From Candidatus Obscuribacterales bacterium (GTDB lineage: Bacteria > Cyanobacteriota > Vampirovibrionia > Obscuribacterales > Obscuribacteraceae), in NCBI GenBank assembly GCA_020050835.1, contig JAGVKB010000024.1, forward strand, positions 1 through 64,000: a DNA stretch of 64,000 nucleotides, read 5' to 3'. The notes beneath the pieces were generated by a model. The model was not told the DNA's origin. It worked only from the letters and a program-made list of their open reading frames with translations, and searched no databases. Made by a program: the position numbers and the translations under genes. Position 1 is the stretch's first letter; every line of letters starts with the position of its first letter. Below are positions 1 through 7,954 of the stretch, in pieces.

Positions 1-131
1 GCCGACATGCCGATCCCGCCAATTCCAATAAAATGAACGGAGCCGACGATCTTGCTTAAGTCGATTTGGGCTGACCGAGACATGTCGCGACTATGCCCAG
101 CCTGCTCGAAGCCCGTTGTTTCCAATTCCAA
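1..131 (-). CDS. murC: UDP-N-acetylmuramate--L-alanine ligase, 5' end only
   Basis: Only the N-terminus lies in the window; the gene continues past base 1. Reading leftwards, the translation contains VHFIGIGGIGMS, the glycine-rich nucleotide-binding loop at the start of MurC, the cytoplasmic ligase that adds L-Ala to UDP-MurNAc in peptidoglycan synthesis. The start is uncertain. An ATG lies at 83-81 but has no visible ribosome site. A TTG at 131-129, 16 codons upstream and in frame, follows GGAG at 143-140 with 8 bases between, so I chose it. It lies downstream of rpsT on the same strand, with a stem-loop between them. Confidence 0.85.
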   Translation of the reverse strand, partial: MELETTGFEQAGHSRDMSRSAQIDLSKIVGSVHFIGIGGIGMS

Positions 132-167
132 TGGAGAGGCTCCTAATTCTAGAGTTGTCAGACCCGG

Positions 168-187
168 GTGGCGACGATAGTCGCCAC
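168..187 (-). terminator. Stem-loop between rpsT and murC
   Basis: An 8-base-pair perfect inverted repeat (GTGGCGAC / GTCGCCAC, loop 176-179) starts 6 bases past the rpsT stop. There is no T-tract after it on the minus strand, so it may be an attenuating or mRNA-stabilising hairpin rather than a strong terminator. Confidence 0.5.
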
Positions 188-193
188 TGACGC

Positions 194-469
194 TTACTTG
201 GACGAGGTGGACAACTTCAAGACCAGGTTGGCCAGCCTTGATTTCTTACGAGCAGCGCTGTTCTTGTGAATGATACCCTTAATGACAGCTTGATCGATCA
301 CTCGATAAAGGCGGCTAAGATTGGCACCAGCCTCTACCTTGTCAGCTGTATTGAGACTTTCTTCGACGGCATTGCGAGCCGTTCTCACCGCAGATTTCCA
401 TGACTTGTTGCGGGTGCGATTTCTTTCGGCAACCTCGACACGCTTAATAGCAGACTTAATTCTAGGCAC
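194..469 (-). CDS. rpsT: 30S ribosomal protein S20
   Basis: A 91-residue, very basic, helical protein beginning MPRIKSAIKR, with the RNxxxKSxxRTA pattern and the conserved segment around IDQAVIKGIIHKNSAARKKS near the C-terminus, all typical of bacterial S20, which binds 16S rRNA in the small subunit. The length fits the family (about 85-95). The start codon is GTG at 469-467, preceded by GGAAGG with 7 bases of spacing. It is divergent from the secreted protein gene at 649. Confidence 0.97.
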   Translation of the reverse strand: MPRIKSAIKRVEVAERNRTRNKSWKSAVRTARNAVEESLNTADKVEAGANLSRLYRVIDQAVIKGIIHKNSAARKKSRLANLVLKLSTSSK

Positions 470-575
470 GACTTACCTTCCGGATTTGGACGCTTAACGA
501 CGGAGGGTAATTCTATCACACAGCGCAAGCTGGCTTTCCGACGCCCGCACATTCGTTAATCATCAGCAAATTTGA

Positions 576-604
576 TTGACGAAAGAGAGCGTTGCACCTA
601 TACT
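576..604 (+). promoter_or_regulatory. Sigma-70-type promoter for the secreted protein at 649
   Basis: TTGACG at 576-581 and TATACT at 599-604 are separated by 17 bases, close to the consensus housekeeping promoter. Transcription would begin near 611, giving a leader of about 38 bases that contains the AAAGGAGG ribosome site at 636-643. This also argues against the longer open frame that begins at 592. Confidence 0.7.
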
Positions 605-648
605 TGACATTAGAAGAATTTAAGCATCTCCCGTCAAAGGAGGCATCT

Positions 649-1704
649 ATGCGTCTCAGCTCAGCTGCGATGCTGCTAGCTTTAGCGAGCAGCATCGCCA
701 CAGCATCTTTACTAAGCGCTCCGGCATTTGCCCATCATACGGCCGGTCACAATGGCGACGACGTACACGTGCCGATACCGGTACCGGTCGTCCCGCCGCC
801 GCCGGTGCAACCACCACCAGCACCGGTCACTCCAGCAGCGACAGCAGCACCGTTGCAGTTCAACTTTCAAGCGCCGCTCCTGCCATCCAACTCGCTTACC
901 CCTACCGACATGTCCGGAATCGGTGGAGCATTGGGCGCCAGTAAGGGTGTACTGCGAACGATTTTAGATGGATTGCGCCCACAAGCTCAACAGAAACAGG
1001 CAAATGTCGAAATCGCCCGCGACAAACGCTACAACTTCTCAGGCACCTGGTTACCGGTAGAACTGAATGAACTTTCCGAACCAGTGGAGGAGGCGGAGTT
1101 TGCCCAAGACACCGCTGCCCGTAAGGGGCGAGCGGTCTTTTACAGTAATGGCACCAGCCATGCCAAAGTGTCGCAATTCATGCCAACGCACCAGGCGCGT
1201 TATACGAGAGTAACGAACAACGAACTGGAAATCCGCGACGGGGCTGTCATCGTCAAACCAGGCGCAGAGCCGCTTTTTGTATCCACAACAACGAAAGGGA
1301 AGAAGGTATTGACCAAAGTCGACACCGGAGCGATGGCGCTGATATCCAATATCAATGACGAAGCGATGGTGATGAATCTGACCGATTGCCACTGCGGTTC
1401 TTGCATGATGTGCTGCTCTGATTCCGAGCAATCCGACCAGAAAGTGGTATCCGTACCGGTCGAGGTCGGCCAAATGGCAGCTGTTTGCGGCGCCGGCAGT
1501 AAGCATTCGGCCGAGCCGTATGTCGCCTCTAAAGTATTGTGCCGGCACAAAATCTCTGCCGGACTTTCAGTTTCGGTCTGCCAATGGCACTGCGTGAGCG
1601 CCTTAAGACGTTTCAATCTAGACAGGGCTTTGAACGGCAAAGACCTTCAAAGGGTGATAAAGACTGCGGCAGCCAGCCTCTATGCCCATCGAGGCCGTCA
1701 TTAG
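649..1704 (+). CDS. Secreted FecR-like protein with proline-rich linker and Cys-rich patch
   Basis: A 351-residue exported protein of unknown function. The ATG at 649 follows a perfect AAAGGAGG with 5 bases of spacing. Residues 1-28 form a signal peptide ending ...APAFA. A Pro/Ala-rich linker follows. The C-terminal half contains a beta-rich segment (LEIRDGAVIVKPG... then KVDTGAMALI) that looks like the FecR-type domain in the proteins at 29554 and 43174, and a similar final helix region. Unlike those two, it carries a cysteine cluster (CHCGSCMMCC) followed by further Cys/His residues, which could bind metal or form disulfides. The FecR relationship is my inference from sequence pattern. Confidence 0.75.
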   Translation: MRLSSAAMLLALASSIATASLLSAPAFAHHTAGHNGDDVHVPIPVPVVPPPPVQPPPAPVTPAATAAPLQFNFQAPLLPSNSLTPTDMSGIGGALGASKGVLRTILDGLRPQAQQKQANVEIARDKRYNFSGTWLPVELNELSEPVEEAEFAQDTAARKGRAVFYSNGTSHAKVSQFMPTHQARYTRVTNNELEIRDGAVIVKPGAEPLFVSTTTKGKKVLTKVDTGAMALISNINDEAMVMNLTDCHCGSCMMCCSDSEQSDQKVVSVPVEVGQMAAVCGAGSKHSAEPYVASKVLCRHKISAGLSVSVCQWHCVSALRRFNLDRALNGKDLQRVIKTAAASLYAHRGRH

Positions 1705-1738
1705 CTTTGTCACATCGCCAGGCTGAACCAGCACAAAC

Positions 1739-1772
1739 AAAAGCCCTTTCCCTGAAACGAGAAGGGGCTTTT
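1739..1772 (+). terminator. Bidirectional intrinsic terminator
   Basis: An inverted repeat AAAAGCCCTTTCCC (1739-1752) / GAAGGGGCTTTT (1761-1772) lies between two convergent genes (649-1704 plus, 1823-2263 minus). The A/T ends provide T-runs in both directions, so it can serve both genes. Confidence 0.8.
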
Positions 1773-1822
1773 AAATACTGTCCCGTACCGCGCGCTACAC
1801 ATTCAGGACCGCCGATCCTGGA

Positions 1823-2263
1823 CTAAGCAGTCTTTGTGGCATCAGTAATCGTAGACTTGATCTTGGCCAGCATCTGTTGCTGATGTTGCTTTTCTTGCTC
1901 ATTTGTAGGCGGCATCAAACCCTTAATCAGGGTCTGTTCGAAATGGGCAACGCCTTCGGATGCTTTCATCAGTCCGGCCATAAGCTCGGGATGAGTATTC
2001 ATCGCCTTTTCCAGTACGCTCAAGGATTTCATCAACCCTTCGGCGCTCTTTCTGGCAGCTTCGGCGATCTCTTTGATCCGATCGTCGACACTCGTATTGT
2101 CGGTGCTGTCTTTAGGCTGAGCATTGCCTTTGACTCTGTCGACCTTGGAGAACAAACTGTCGTCTTGCAACTTCGCCAGGTGCTGAGTGCTTTCCTTGGC
2201 GTTGAAGTTCTTATCTTCGCCAGCTTCATTGCCTTTGTTGTGGGATCCATCTCCACCAGCCAT
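1823..2263 (-). CDS. Hypothetical helical protein
   Basis: About 146 residues, unrecognised. It is hydrophilic and largely helical, with heptad-like stretches in the middle (DRIKEIAEAARKSAEGLMKSL, SVLEKAMNTHPEL) and a Gln-rich tail; no signal peptide or membrane segment. The ATG at 2263 has AAGGAG upstream at 2283-2278 but with a long 14-base gap; a TTG at 2356 would give 177 residues without a clear ribosome site. It ends against the shared terminator at 1739-1772. It may belong to the minus-strand run 6753-1823, though about 240 bases separate it from the YIP1-like gene. Confidence 0.6.
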   Translation of the reverse strand: MAGGDGSHNKGNEAGEDKNFNAKESTQHLAKLQDDSLFSKVDRVKGNAQPKDSTDNTSVDDRIKEIAEAARKSAEGLMKSLSVLEKAMNTHPELMAGLMKASEGVAHFEQTLIKGLMPPTNEQEKQHQQQMLAKIKSTITDATKTA

Positions 2264-2506
2264 AATATTCGTGGTTACTCCTTGAATTGCCAGACCGAAC
2301 TGGCTCTCTCCTATCCCTGTCTTTTGTCTGGTAGTAAACTGCGGCGCTGCCGACAATTTCCGATCTTTCGCCAGGGCTGCAATCGCCCTGTGACTACGAG
2401 ATTACGCCAGCGGAGAGAGACCGTCAATGTGGATTATACGTAGTCAAAAGAAGATTTCGCTCGAAGCTGCCCAAGCGCCCAATTTCTCGGGGATTCGAAA
2501 GGACTT

Positions 2507-3055
2507 TCACGGACCGGAAAAGACTCGCGAAAGTGAAGCCAAGAAAATGAACACAAAGCTCAAGAGCGCTCCCAGAACCCCGGCCACAACCACCGGCAAG
2601 GTAACTGCAGTTAAGGCCGCCCCACTGTTCATCTTGAAGCCGTAGGTAAGCCCTAACACGGTCCATAAGCCAGCGGCTACGACAGCCAGCGGCGCTCCCA
2701 CGTAAGGAATCCAGGCGATCGAGAAGACAAATGAAACGGGCGCGGCAATCTGCAACGTCTCCTTAAAGCTGCGCCTTTCGCCAAACGGTATAAGCACGTA
2801 TTTAAGCGCCACCATCCAGAAAGCAATCTCGCCATAAGCAGCCAAGCAGTAAAGCGGAAACAGATAAGGATTCTCCTTCTGAACACTCTCGGCAATAGCG
2901 TAGACCAACACCGGCGGCAAAGCGAAGGTTAGCCCGACCTTATAATCCGGTACCGGTCCCATCTCACCGAAGAAATCCTTAGGGTTGCTGACCAAACTTT
3001 TAAGGGAGCTCAAGTAATCGACAATTACTCCCTTTAAATGTTCGATCTCACTCAT
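2507..3055 (-). CDS. YIP1-family-like integral membrane protein
   Basis: A 182-residue protein with an N-terminal soluble helix region (LKSLVSNPKDFF, the opening often seen before YIP1-type domains) and four to five hydrophobic segments from about residue 40 to the end. It resembles bacterial YIP1 (PF04893)-type proteins, whose bacterial function is poorly defined. Its ATG at 3055 is only 3 bases past the end of the pseudo-caspase gene, so the two are very likely co-transcribed and translationally coupled. Confidence 0.7.
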   Translation of the reverse strand: MSEIEHLKGVIVDYLSSLKSLVSNPKDFFGEMGPVPDYKVGLTFALPPVLVYAIAESVQKENPYLFPLYCLAAYGEIAFWMVALKYVLIPFGERRSFKETLQIAAPVSFVFSIAWIPYVGAPLAVVAAGLWTVLGLTYGFKMNSGAALTAVTLPVVVAGVLGALLSFVFIFLASLSRVFSGP

Positions 3056-3058
3056 GTT

Positions 3059-4408
3059 TCAATTACTGCTGACTTTCCAGTCGAACTGATAACGGATTTG
3101 TACGGACTTCGGGGCTCCAAGGGGAAGCGGATCGAGCGGAGAAGCGTTTTTCAGGGCCTCGAGCGCCGCTTTATCAGCCGAGTCAACGCCACTGCTTTCT
3201 ATTATCTCCGGAGATACGATCTTTCCATCGCGCAGAATAGTAAATGTTGCCACGACGTGGCGATTTTCGAACCCTTTCGGCGGTTGCCATTTTTGCTTGA
3301 TGTCGTGCTTCATCTTGCTCATGTAGCGTCCGAAATCGACATTAGCCGGCGGCTGGTCGTCATCTTCCGAATCATCTTCCTCCACGGCGGACGGCTGAGC
3401 GGGCTGCGTTCTGGCCGCGTGCAGATCTGGGCGGTTGAGCATTAGATTGTCAACCGGATGGCCAATTACTATTTTTTTTGCCGGTACAGAACTCTTCACA
3501 GGCATCCCGGCCGCCAACTCTACTACCTCTTTATCCTCCGAAGGCGTCGCCAAAACCGGATTCTGCTCGCCCCGCGCCAGTTTGACTACCTGTTCGCCCA
3601 CTTGCAAGGCGACAAACTCTGATACCATCTGCAGCGGCATCATGCCGCCGGTCGACTGCAAAGCATCGCATAGCGCGCGCACGAACAATGATCCATCTGC
3701 CTGTGGTGATTCGAGCGATTGCCCACCCAAGGCGCCGGCGCTCAAAATGGAAACGTCTGATTCCTTACTGAGAGTCTGGACGTCAATAAACCGGCCCTTC
3801 TCTCCGGCTCGGCTGTAGGCGGATGTGTCGAGCAGACAGATAACGAACTTGGACTGCGTGCGCCGCTTGAGTTCAGATAGCAACTCCTTGAGAGCGATAC
3901 CGGAGTCTTCCAACTTTGTCGGCTGCGTGTCGAAAGCGCAGAGATAGACATCCTTACCATCGGACGACGCAATTACACGAGAGCAGAAATACAGAATCAG
4001 AAAATCATTAGGAAGGGCCTTCTTGATGAGCCAAGATTTTGATACCGCATCCTCAATCTTTTCCTTGGTAGCTTTGCTTCCTTTCAGAGTAATTACATGA
4101 TCCGGTGCGAATCTGCCGATGTTCTGGTCAATCAGTTGGCGAGAGAACTCTTCGGCGCTACGTTCGGCCAAACGCATCGGTGTCAGGTGTGGATCATCAA
4201 AGTCTTCAATGCCGACTACGACCGCCCACTTATCATGAACGAGCGAGGCTGGATTTGCCTGAGTCCGACTCGTCAGCTTGGCAGACATAGTCTTGAGCGG
4301 ACCAGCATTCAGTTCGGACGAACTCAAGAGAGCAAGCAATAAAGACAAAACTGAATACACGTACGGCTTGGACCGACCGAAATGATTGAAAGGATTGCTG
4401 AATCTCAA
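3059..4408 (-). CDS. Caspase-fold protein lacking the catalytic dyad, fused to TonB C-terminal domain
   Basis: 449 residues. Residues about 15-35 form a signal anchor or signal peptide. Residues about 60-300 follow the bacterial caspase (C14) fold: WAVVVGIEDF, LILYF and FVICLLD strands are in the expected order. At the catalytic positions the usual YFSGHG reads YFCSRV (Arg144 in place of His) and the usual DAC reads DTS (Ser196 in place of Cys), so protease activity is unlikely. An acidic linker (EEDDSEDDDQPP) leads to a C-terminal TonB-like domain (about 360-449: MSKMKHDIKQKW, DGKIVSPEIIESSGVDSADKAALEAL), usually periplasmic. It overlaps the methyltransferase stop by 4 bases (ATGA). Domain calls are from motif reading. 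Confidence 0.8.
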   Translation of the reverse strand: MRFSNPFNHFGRSKPYVYSVLSLLLALLSSSELNAGPLKTMSAKLTSRTQANPASLVHDKWAVVVGIEDFDDPHLTPMRLAERSAEEFSRQLIDQNIGRFAPDHVITLKGSKATKEKIEDAVSKSWLIKKALPNDFLILYFCSRVIASSDGKDVYLCAFDTQPTKLEDSGIALKELLSELKRRTQSKFVICLLDTSAYSRAGEKGRFIDVQTLSKESDVSILSAGALGGQSLESPQADGSLFVRALCDALQSTGGMMPLQMVSEFVALQVGEQVVKLARGEQNPVLATPSEDKEVVELAAGMPVKSSVPAKKIVIGHPVDNLMLNRPDLHAARTQPAQPSAVEEDDSEDDDQPPANVDFGRYMSKMKHDIKQKWQPPKGFENRHVVATFTILRDGKIVSPEIIESSGVDSADKAALEALKNASPLDPLPLGAPKSVQIRYQFDWKVSSN

Positions 4409-6753
4409 TTCTTCCCTCCGGCCTGCGCCGCCGGCGAAACGGTAGCAGAACCTTGAAGCGAGCCAACTAGAGCCTTAACTTTGTCGATATCCGGGAGGTC
4501 TCCGTTTAACGTCAGCGCGGTCATACACGTAGCTTCAATCCAGGAAACATGCGCTTCGCAAAGACCATACAAGTCGTACACGAGGCGATCAATCGACCTT
4601 TCGAGTAAGGATAGCAGACTTTCCCCGGGCGAGTCATTCACCTTTCTGACTGGCTTACGTTGGATCGCTCGGGCGGCACTTACCAGTACTGAGACAAGCT
4701 GACAAAATTCTGTTCGCAAGGCTGGAATCGGCATCGCTTCCAGCATCTCAATATCAATTTGAGCCAATGCCCTGCCGCCCTCCCGCGACTTGGACTGATA
4801 GAGATAGAGCCAGAAGTTGGAGTTGATCAAGCCGTCATAGAAGGTCAAGTCCACTTGAAAGTCTCTTGCTGCTCGTTTAGACGGGCAGAGACTATGAACG
4901 TTGTTTAAATGGTACAGACCCTGCTCATCGCAGCCGGCGATAATTCTGTCGGCTGTTTGCCGGACCATTAGCTTTGGTCTCTCTATTACCTGCGGATCAT
5001 AACCACCGCCGTACAGCAAGGAAGGCTCCACGTTCAACCAATCGCCGGCCCAACTGACAATGTGCCTGTTAACCGAGGAGCCCGAAGTAATCCCCATGCG
5101 CCAAGTCTGCCCGCGGTCGCGGTCGGACTTGATTGAGTTCTGACCAGCCAGAGCCCGGATACCGGTATGACCAGTTAGTACGCTACCGAGTCGGTCAAGC
5201 TTGTCCATCATCAGCCAGATGTCGCGATCGGCATCATTTAGAAGCAGTCGAAACCGGCTTTTCTCCGGTGATACCAGTACCTCGATCGGCAAGCTGTATC
5301 GGCGAAAGGCAATTGGACAAGGCGGTGCGGACTCGTCGACCGCCTGACGTAGACGCTCTGCGCTGAACGAGTTCAGCTCGACTTCATAAGCGGACCTAGC
5401 GAGCAGCCGGTTAACCCGATAACTGGCGACGCACCAACGTCCGACTGTAGCATCGCCGATCACTCCTTCCGGCAATTCTGTCAGGCTTTCTATCTCGACA
5501 GTTTTCAGGAGCATGCGTCTTAGTTTTTGATAGTAACTGCCGGTCAGAAAAGCATCAGGCAAGAAGAGCACCACTCGTCCATCGTCTGAGGCAAATCGAA
5601 TGGCGATATCTTGAAACAAGGAATGCAATCTAATCTTGTATTCCGCCGCCTCGGGATAGGAGCTCCTCAAGTAACGCGCAGCAGAAACCGACTGAGCCGG
5701 TTGATTGCGCGAGCCATAACTTATATAAGGAGGGTTTGTAGCAACCAGGTCAAACTTTCGGTTAAATGGATTAGCCTGTTCCAGCGAAGCGCTCATTACC
5801 GAATCGCCAACCCGTACATTCCTTTTGAGCGCATTTAGCAGATCATTGCACCTTTGGCTGGCAAATAGATCGCCGTGAATCTGTCGAATATGTTCGAACT
5901 CTCGCGCCAAGCTCAAGAGTAACCCGATGCGGCAGAGGCTTGCCGCCCGGCCGTCTACTTCTAAGCCATAGAAAGAATGTTCGACTGCAGATAAGAGTTG
6001 TTCGGCGGTAAGTCCATTGGCAGCCAACCAGTCCACCGCGCCTAGCAAGAAATTGCCGGTACCGCAAGCAGGATCCAGTATCGCAAAATCTTTGACCTGG
6101 TCGCCAACCTGAGCTGGTGCGTATTTTCTGACCGCTTTAAAAGTGCTAATGAAATTACTCAAGTCTTTGTTGAAAGCTTGGTCGAAACAGTATTTGACTA
6201 TCCAAGGCGGGGTATAGAACTGCCCAGACAGCTGTCTGTTTCTCTCCTTTTGCATATAAAGTTTACCGGTGCGATCAAATGTCAACGGCTCTTCAACTAT
6301 CTGCTCGTACAAACTGCCGAGCAGGTACAAACTGGGCTCGAGACTGGTTTCCAGCAGCTCAATAGCGATACCAGCCAATGATTTAGAGAGAGCAGACTGC
6401 AGGCAGTTTGCAAAAGGATACTCTCGCTCACAGGCCAAGATGAACGTTTGCCAGCGATCGAACGCTTGCTCCGTAGATCCAATAGCGCAAGCATATGCAC
6501 TGCAACCATATTTTGTGCTCAACCACCAGATAAACATCTGCAATGCATAGTCATCGCATAACTCGGCAAACTCGTGGCTGCTTTGTATATCGCTCTGTAG
6601 GAGCGATCTATAGCTCTCGTTACGAAGTATTACCCGCGCGATTTCAAGGCGGTACTTCCGCAACGTCTTTGCAATTGATTTACGTTCGCCCAATGGTGGC
6701 ATACCGGCAGTCTCCCGCGACATTATGTCATGAGAGCCGCTTAGAATCGACAT
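4405..6753 (-). CDS. Orphan N6-adenine DNA methyltransferase (Eco57I/type IIG-like)
   Basis: 782 residues. The SAM-binding motif DPACGTGNF is at 227-235 and the catalytic NPPY at 340-343, preceded by GQFYTPPWIV near 177-186, an order typical of Eco57I-like and type IIG/BREX-like adenine methylases. The C-terminal half probably holds the target-recognition domain. The first 170 residues are helical and show no recognisable nuclease motif; there is no restriction gene nearby, so it looks like a solitary methylase. The start may be the ATG at 6753 or at 6723; neither has a strong ribosome site. It is the first gene of the operon continuing into the pseudo-caspase and YIP1-like genes. Confidence 0.88.
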   Translation of the reverse strand: MSILSGSHDIMSRETAGMPPLGERKSIAKTLRKYRLEIARVILRNESYRSLLQSDIQSSHEFAELCDDYALQMFIWWLSTKYGCSAYACAIGSTEQAFDRWQTFILACEREYPFANCLQSALSKSLAGIAIELLETSLEPSLYLLGSLYEQIVEEPLTFDRTGKLYMQKERNRQLSGQFYTPPWIVKYCFDQAFNKDLSNFISTFKAVRKYAPAQVGDQVKDFAILDPACGTGNFLLGAVDWLAANGLTAEQLLSAVEHSFYGLEVDGRAASLCRIGLLLSLAREFEHIRQIHGDLFASQRCNDLLNALKRNVRVGDSVMSASLEQANPFNRKFDLVATNPPYISYGSRNQPAQSVSAARYLRSSYPEAAEYKIRLHSLFQDIAIRFASDDGRVVLFLPDAFLTGSYYQKLRRMLLKTVEIESLTELPEGVIGDATVGRWCVASYRVNRLLARSAYEVELNSFSAERLRQAVDESAPPCPIAFRRYSLPIEVLVSPEKSRFRLLLNDADRDIWLMMDKLDRLGSVLTGHTGIRALAGQNSIKSDRDRGQTWRMGITSGSSVNRHIVSWAGDWLNVEPSLLYGGGYDPQVIERPKLMVRQTADRIIAGCDEQGLYHLNNVHSLCPSKRAARDFQVDLTFYDGLINSNFWLYLYQSKSREGGRALAQIDIEMLEAMPIPALRTEFCQLVSVLVSAARAIQRKPVRKVNDSPGESLLSLLERSIDRLVYDLYGLCEAHVSWIEATCMTALTLNGDLPDIDKVKALVGSLQGSATVSPAAQAGGKN

Positions 6754-6863
6754 TCCAATGCAGTCACTCAGATTTCGAACGATTGAATTCCCCTGCCGAT
6801 TGGCGTGGAATAGATCTGTTCAAAAGAGCAAGATCTTCCTGCTAAACTCTGAAATTAAAATAT

Positions 6864-6875
6864 CTACAGCTGTAG
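6864..6875. promoter_or_regulatory. Perfect 12-bp palindrome, candidate operator
   Basis: CTACAGCTGTAG is fully self-complementary, and a half copy CTGTAG follows at 881-886 of the same kilobase (6881-6886). It lies in the 247-base divergent gap between the methyltransferase (minus) and rsmI (plus), in an A/T-rich stretch where a promoter would be expected. No regulator is encoded next to it. Confidence 0.4.
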
Positions 6876-7000
6876 AAAACCTGTAGAGAACTCCAACGAT
6901 TCAAGAAAGCGGCCAGCCCACAGCAAGTCGGCTCGGAGCCTGAAAGCCTTACCGTTAGGACCGAAACGAACATTACAGGAAACACTTCAGGAGGACTGCC

Positions 7001-7852
7001 TTGTCAGGAAGACTGTTCATAATTGCCACACCGATCGGCAACCTGAAAGATATCTCCTCGCGAACCAAAGAGGCATTGATCGAGAGCGATCTGCTGCTGG
7101 CAGAAGATACAAGAGTTACGATCAAACTGTTGAACCATTTACAGATTAAGAAGAAAATGCACAGCTGCCACGATTTCAACGAGTCGCAAAGGCTGTCACT
7201 TTTAGAAGAGATCGCCGCCACAAACGGCACGATTGCGCTCGTCTCAGACGCCGGCACTCCACTTGTTTCGGACCCTGGCCATGAGATACTCCGCAAGTCC
7301 ATCGAGCTGGGAATGCAGATAGTCGCTGTGTCAGGCCCAAGCGCATTCCTGGTTGCGCTGGTCGGTAGCGGATTGCCTTGCGATCGTTTTGTTTTCGAAG
7401 GATTTCTGCCTCAAAAGTCAGGCGAGCGCCGAAAGAGAATTGCTCACCTTCAAGGCGAAGAGAGAACGCTGGTGTTCTATGTCGCACCGCACGATCTCAG
7501 CGAGACTGTAAGCGAGCTGACTGAGTCATTTGGAGACCGCCCCGCCTGCCTAGCTCGCGAATTGACCAAGCTGCACGAAGAGTATGTAAGAAGCGGACTG
7601 CTCGCTCTCAAAGAGCACTTATCGACCAATCGTCCACGAGGAGAATGCGTGCTGGTGGTAGCAGGGGCCGATCCGAAACAGCAAGCAAAGCCAGACAAGG
7701 AGCTTGTGCTCAAAGAGCTCTGCTTATTGCTCGATCGCGGTGAAGGATTGAAATTAGCGGCCGTCACGGTTGCAGAGCAGACCGGCTGGTCCAAATCGGA
7801 CGTATATAGAATTGGCATCGAGTATTTGGAGAGCATGAAAAGCTCGGGCTAA
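7001..7852 (+). CDS. rsmI: 16S rRNA (cytidine(1402)-2'-O)-methyltransferase
   Basis: 283 residues. The N-terminus (LFIIATPIGNLKDIS) and AEDTR, ALVSDAGTPLVSDPG and VSGPSAFLVALVGSGLP motifs are the signature of RsmI, a SAM-dependent tetrapyrrole-methylase-fold enzyme that 2'-O-methylates C1402 in the decoding centre. The start is TTG at 7001, directly supported by AGGAGG at 6989-6994. A C-terminal helical region (ELCLLLDRGEGLKLAAVTVAEQTGWSKSDVYR, split by the family's usual linker) matches the RsmI tail domain. Transcribed alone or with the PilZ gene about 100 bases downstream. Confidence 0.96.
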   Translation: MSGRLFIIATPIGNLKDISSRTKEALIESDLLLAEDTRVTIKLLNHLQIKKKMHSCHDFNESQRLSLLEEIAATNGTIALVSDAGTPLVSDPGHEILRKSIELGMQIVAVSGPSAFLVALVGSGLPCDRFVFEGFLPQKSGERRKRIAHLQGEERTLVFYVAPHDLSETVSELTESFGDRPACLARELTKLHEEYVRSGLLALKEHLSTNRPRGECVLVVAGADPKQQAKPDKELVLKELCLLLDRGEGLKLAAVTVAEQTGWSKSDVYRIGIEYLESMKSSG

Positions 7853-7954
7853 TTTACTCGATTGGCTAAACAATACTTTTGCCTGTGGGAATTGGACAAG
7901 GCAATGAGATAATTGATATGGTCAAGCTTAAGTAGCAAAGTGCCCGGTTAGACG

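Noticed and set aside
592-648. Longer start for the secreted protein at 649
   Set aside because: It begins upstream of the promoter's expected transcription start and lacks a ribosome site, while the ATG at 649 has a perfect one and a proper signal peptide.
1051-1640. Long minus-strand open frames opposite the secreted protein
   Set aside because: They lie antisense to a well-supported gene and show no family motif or ribosome site.
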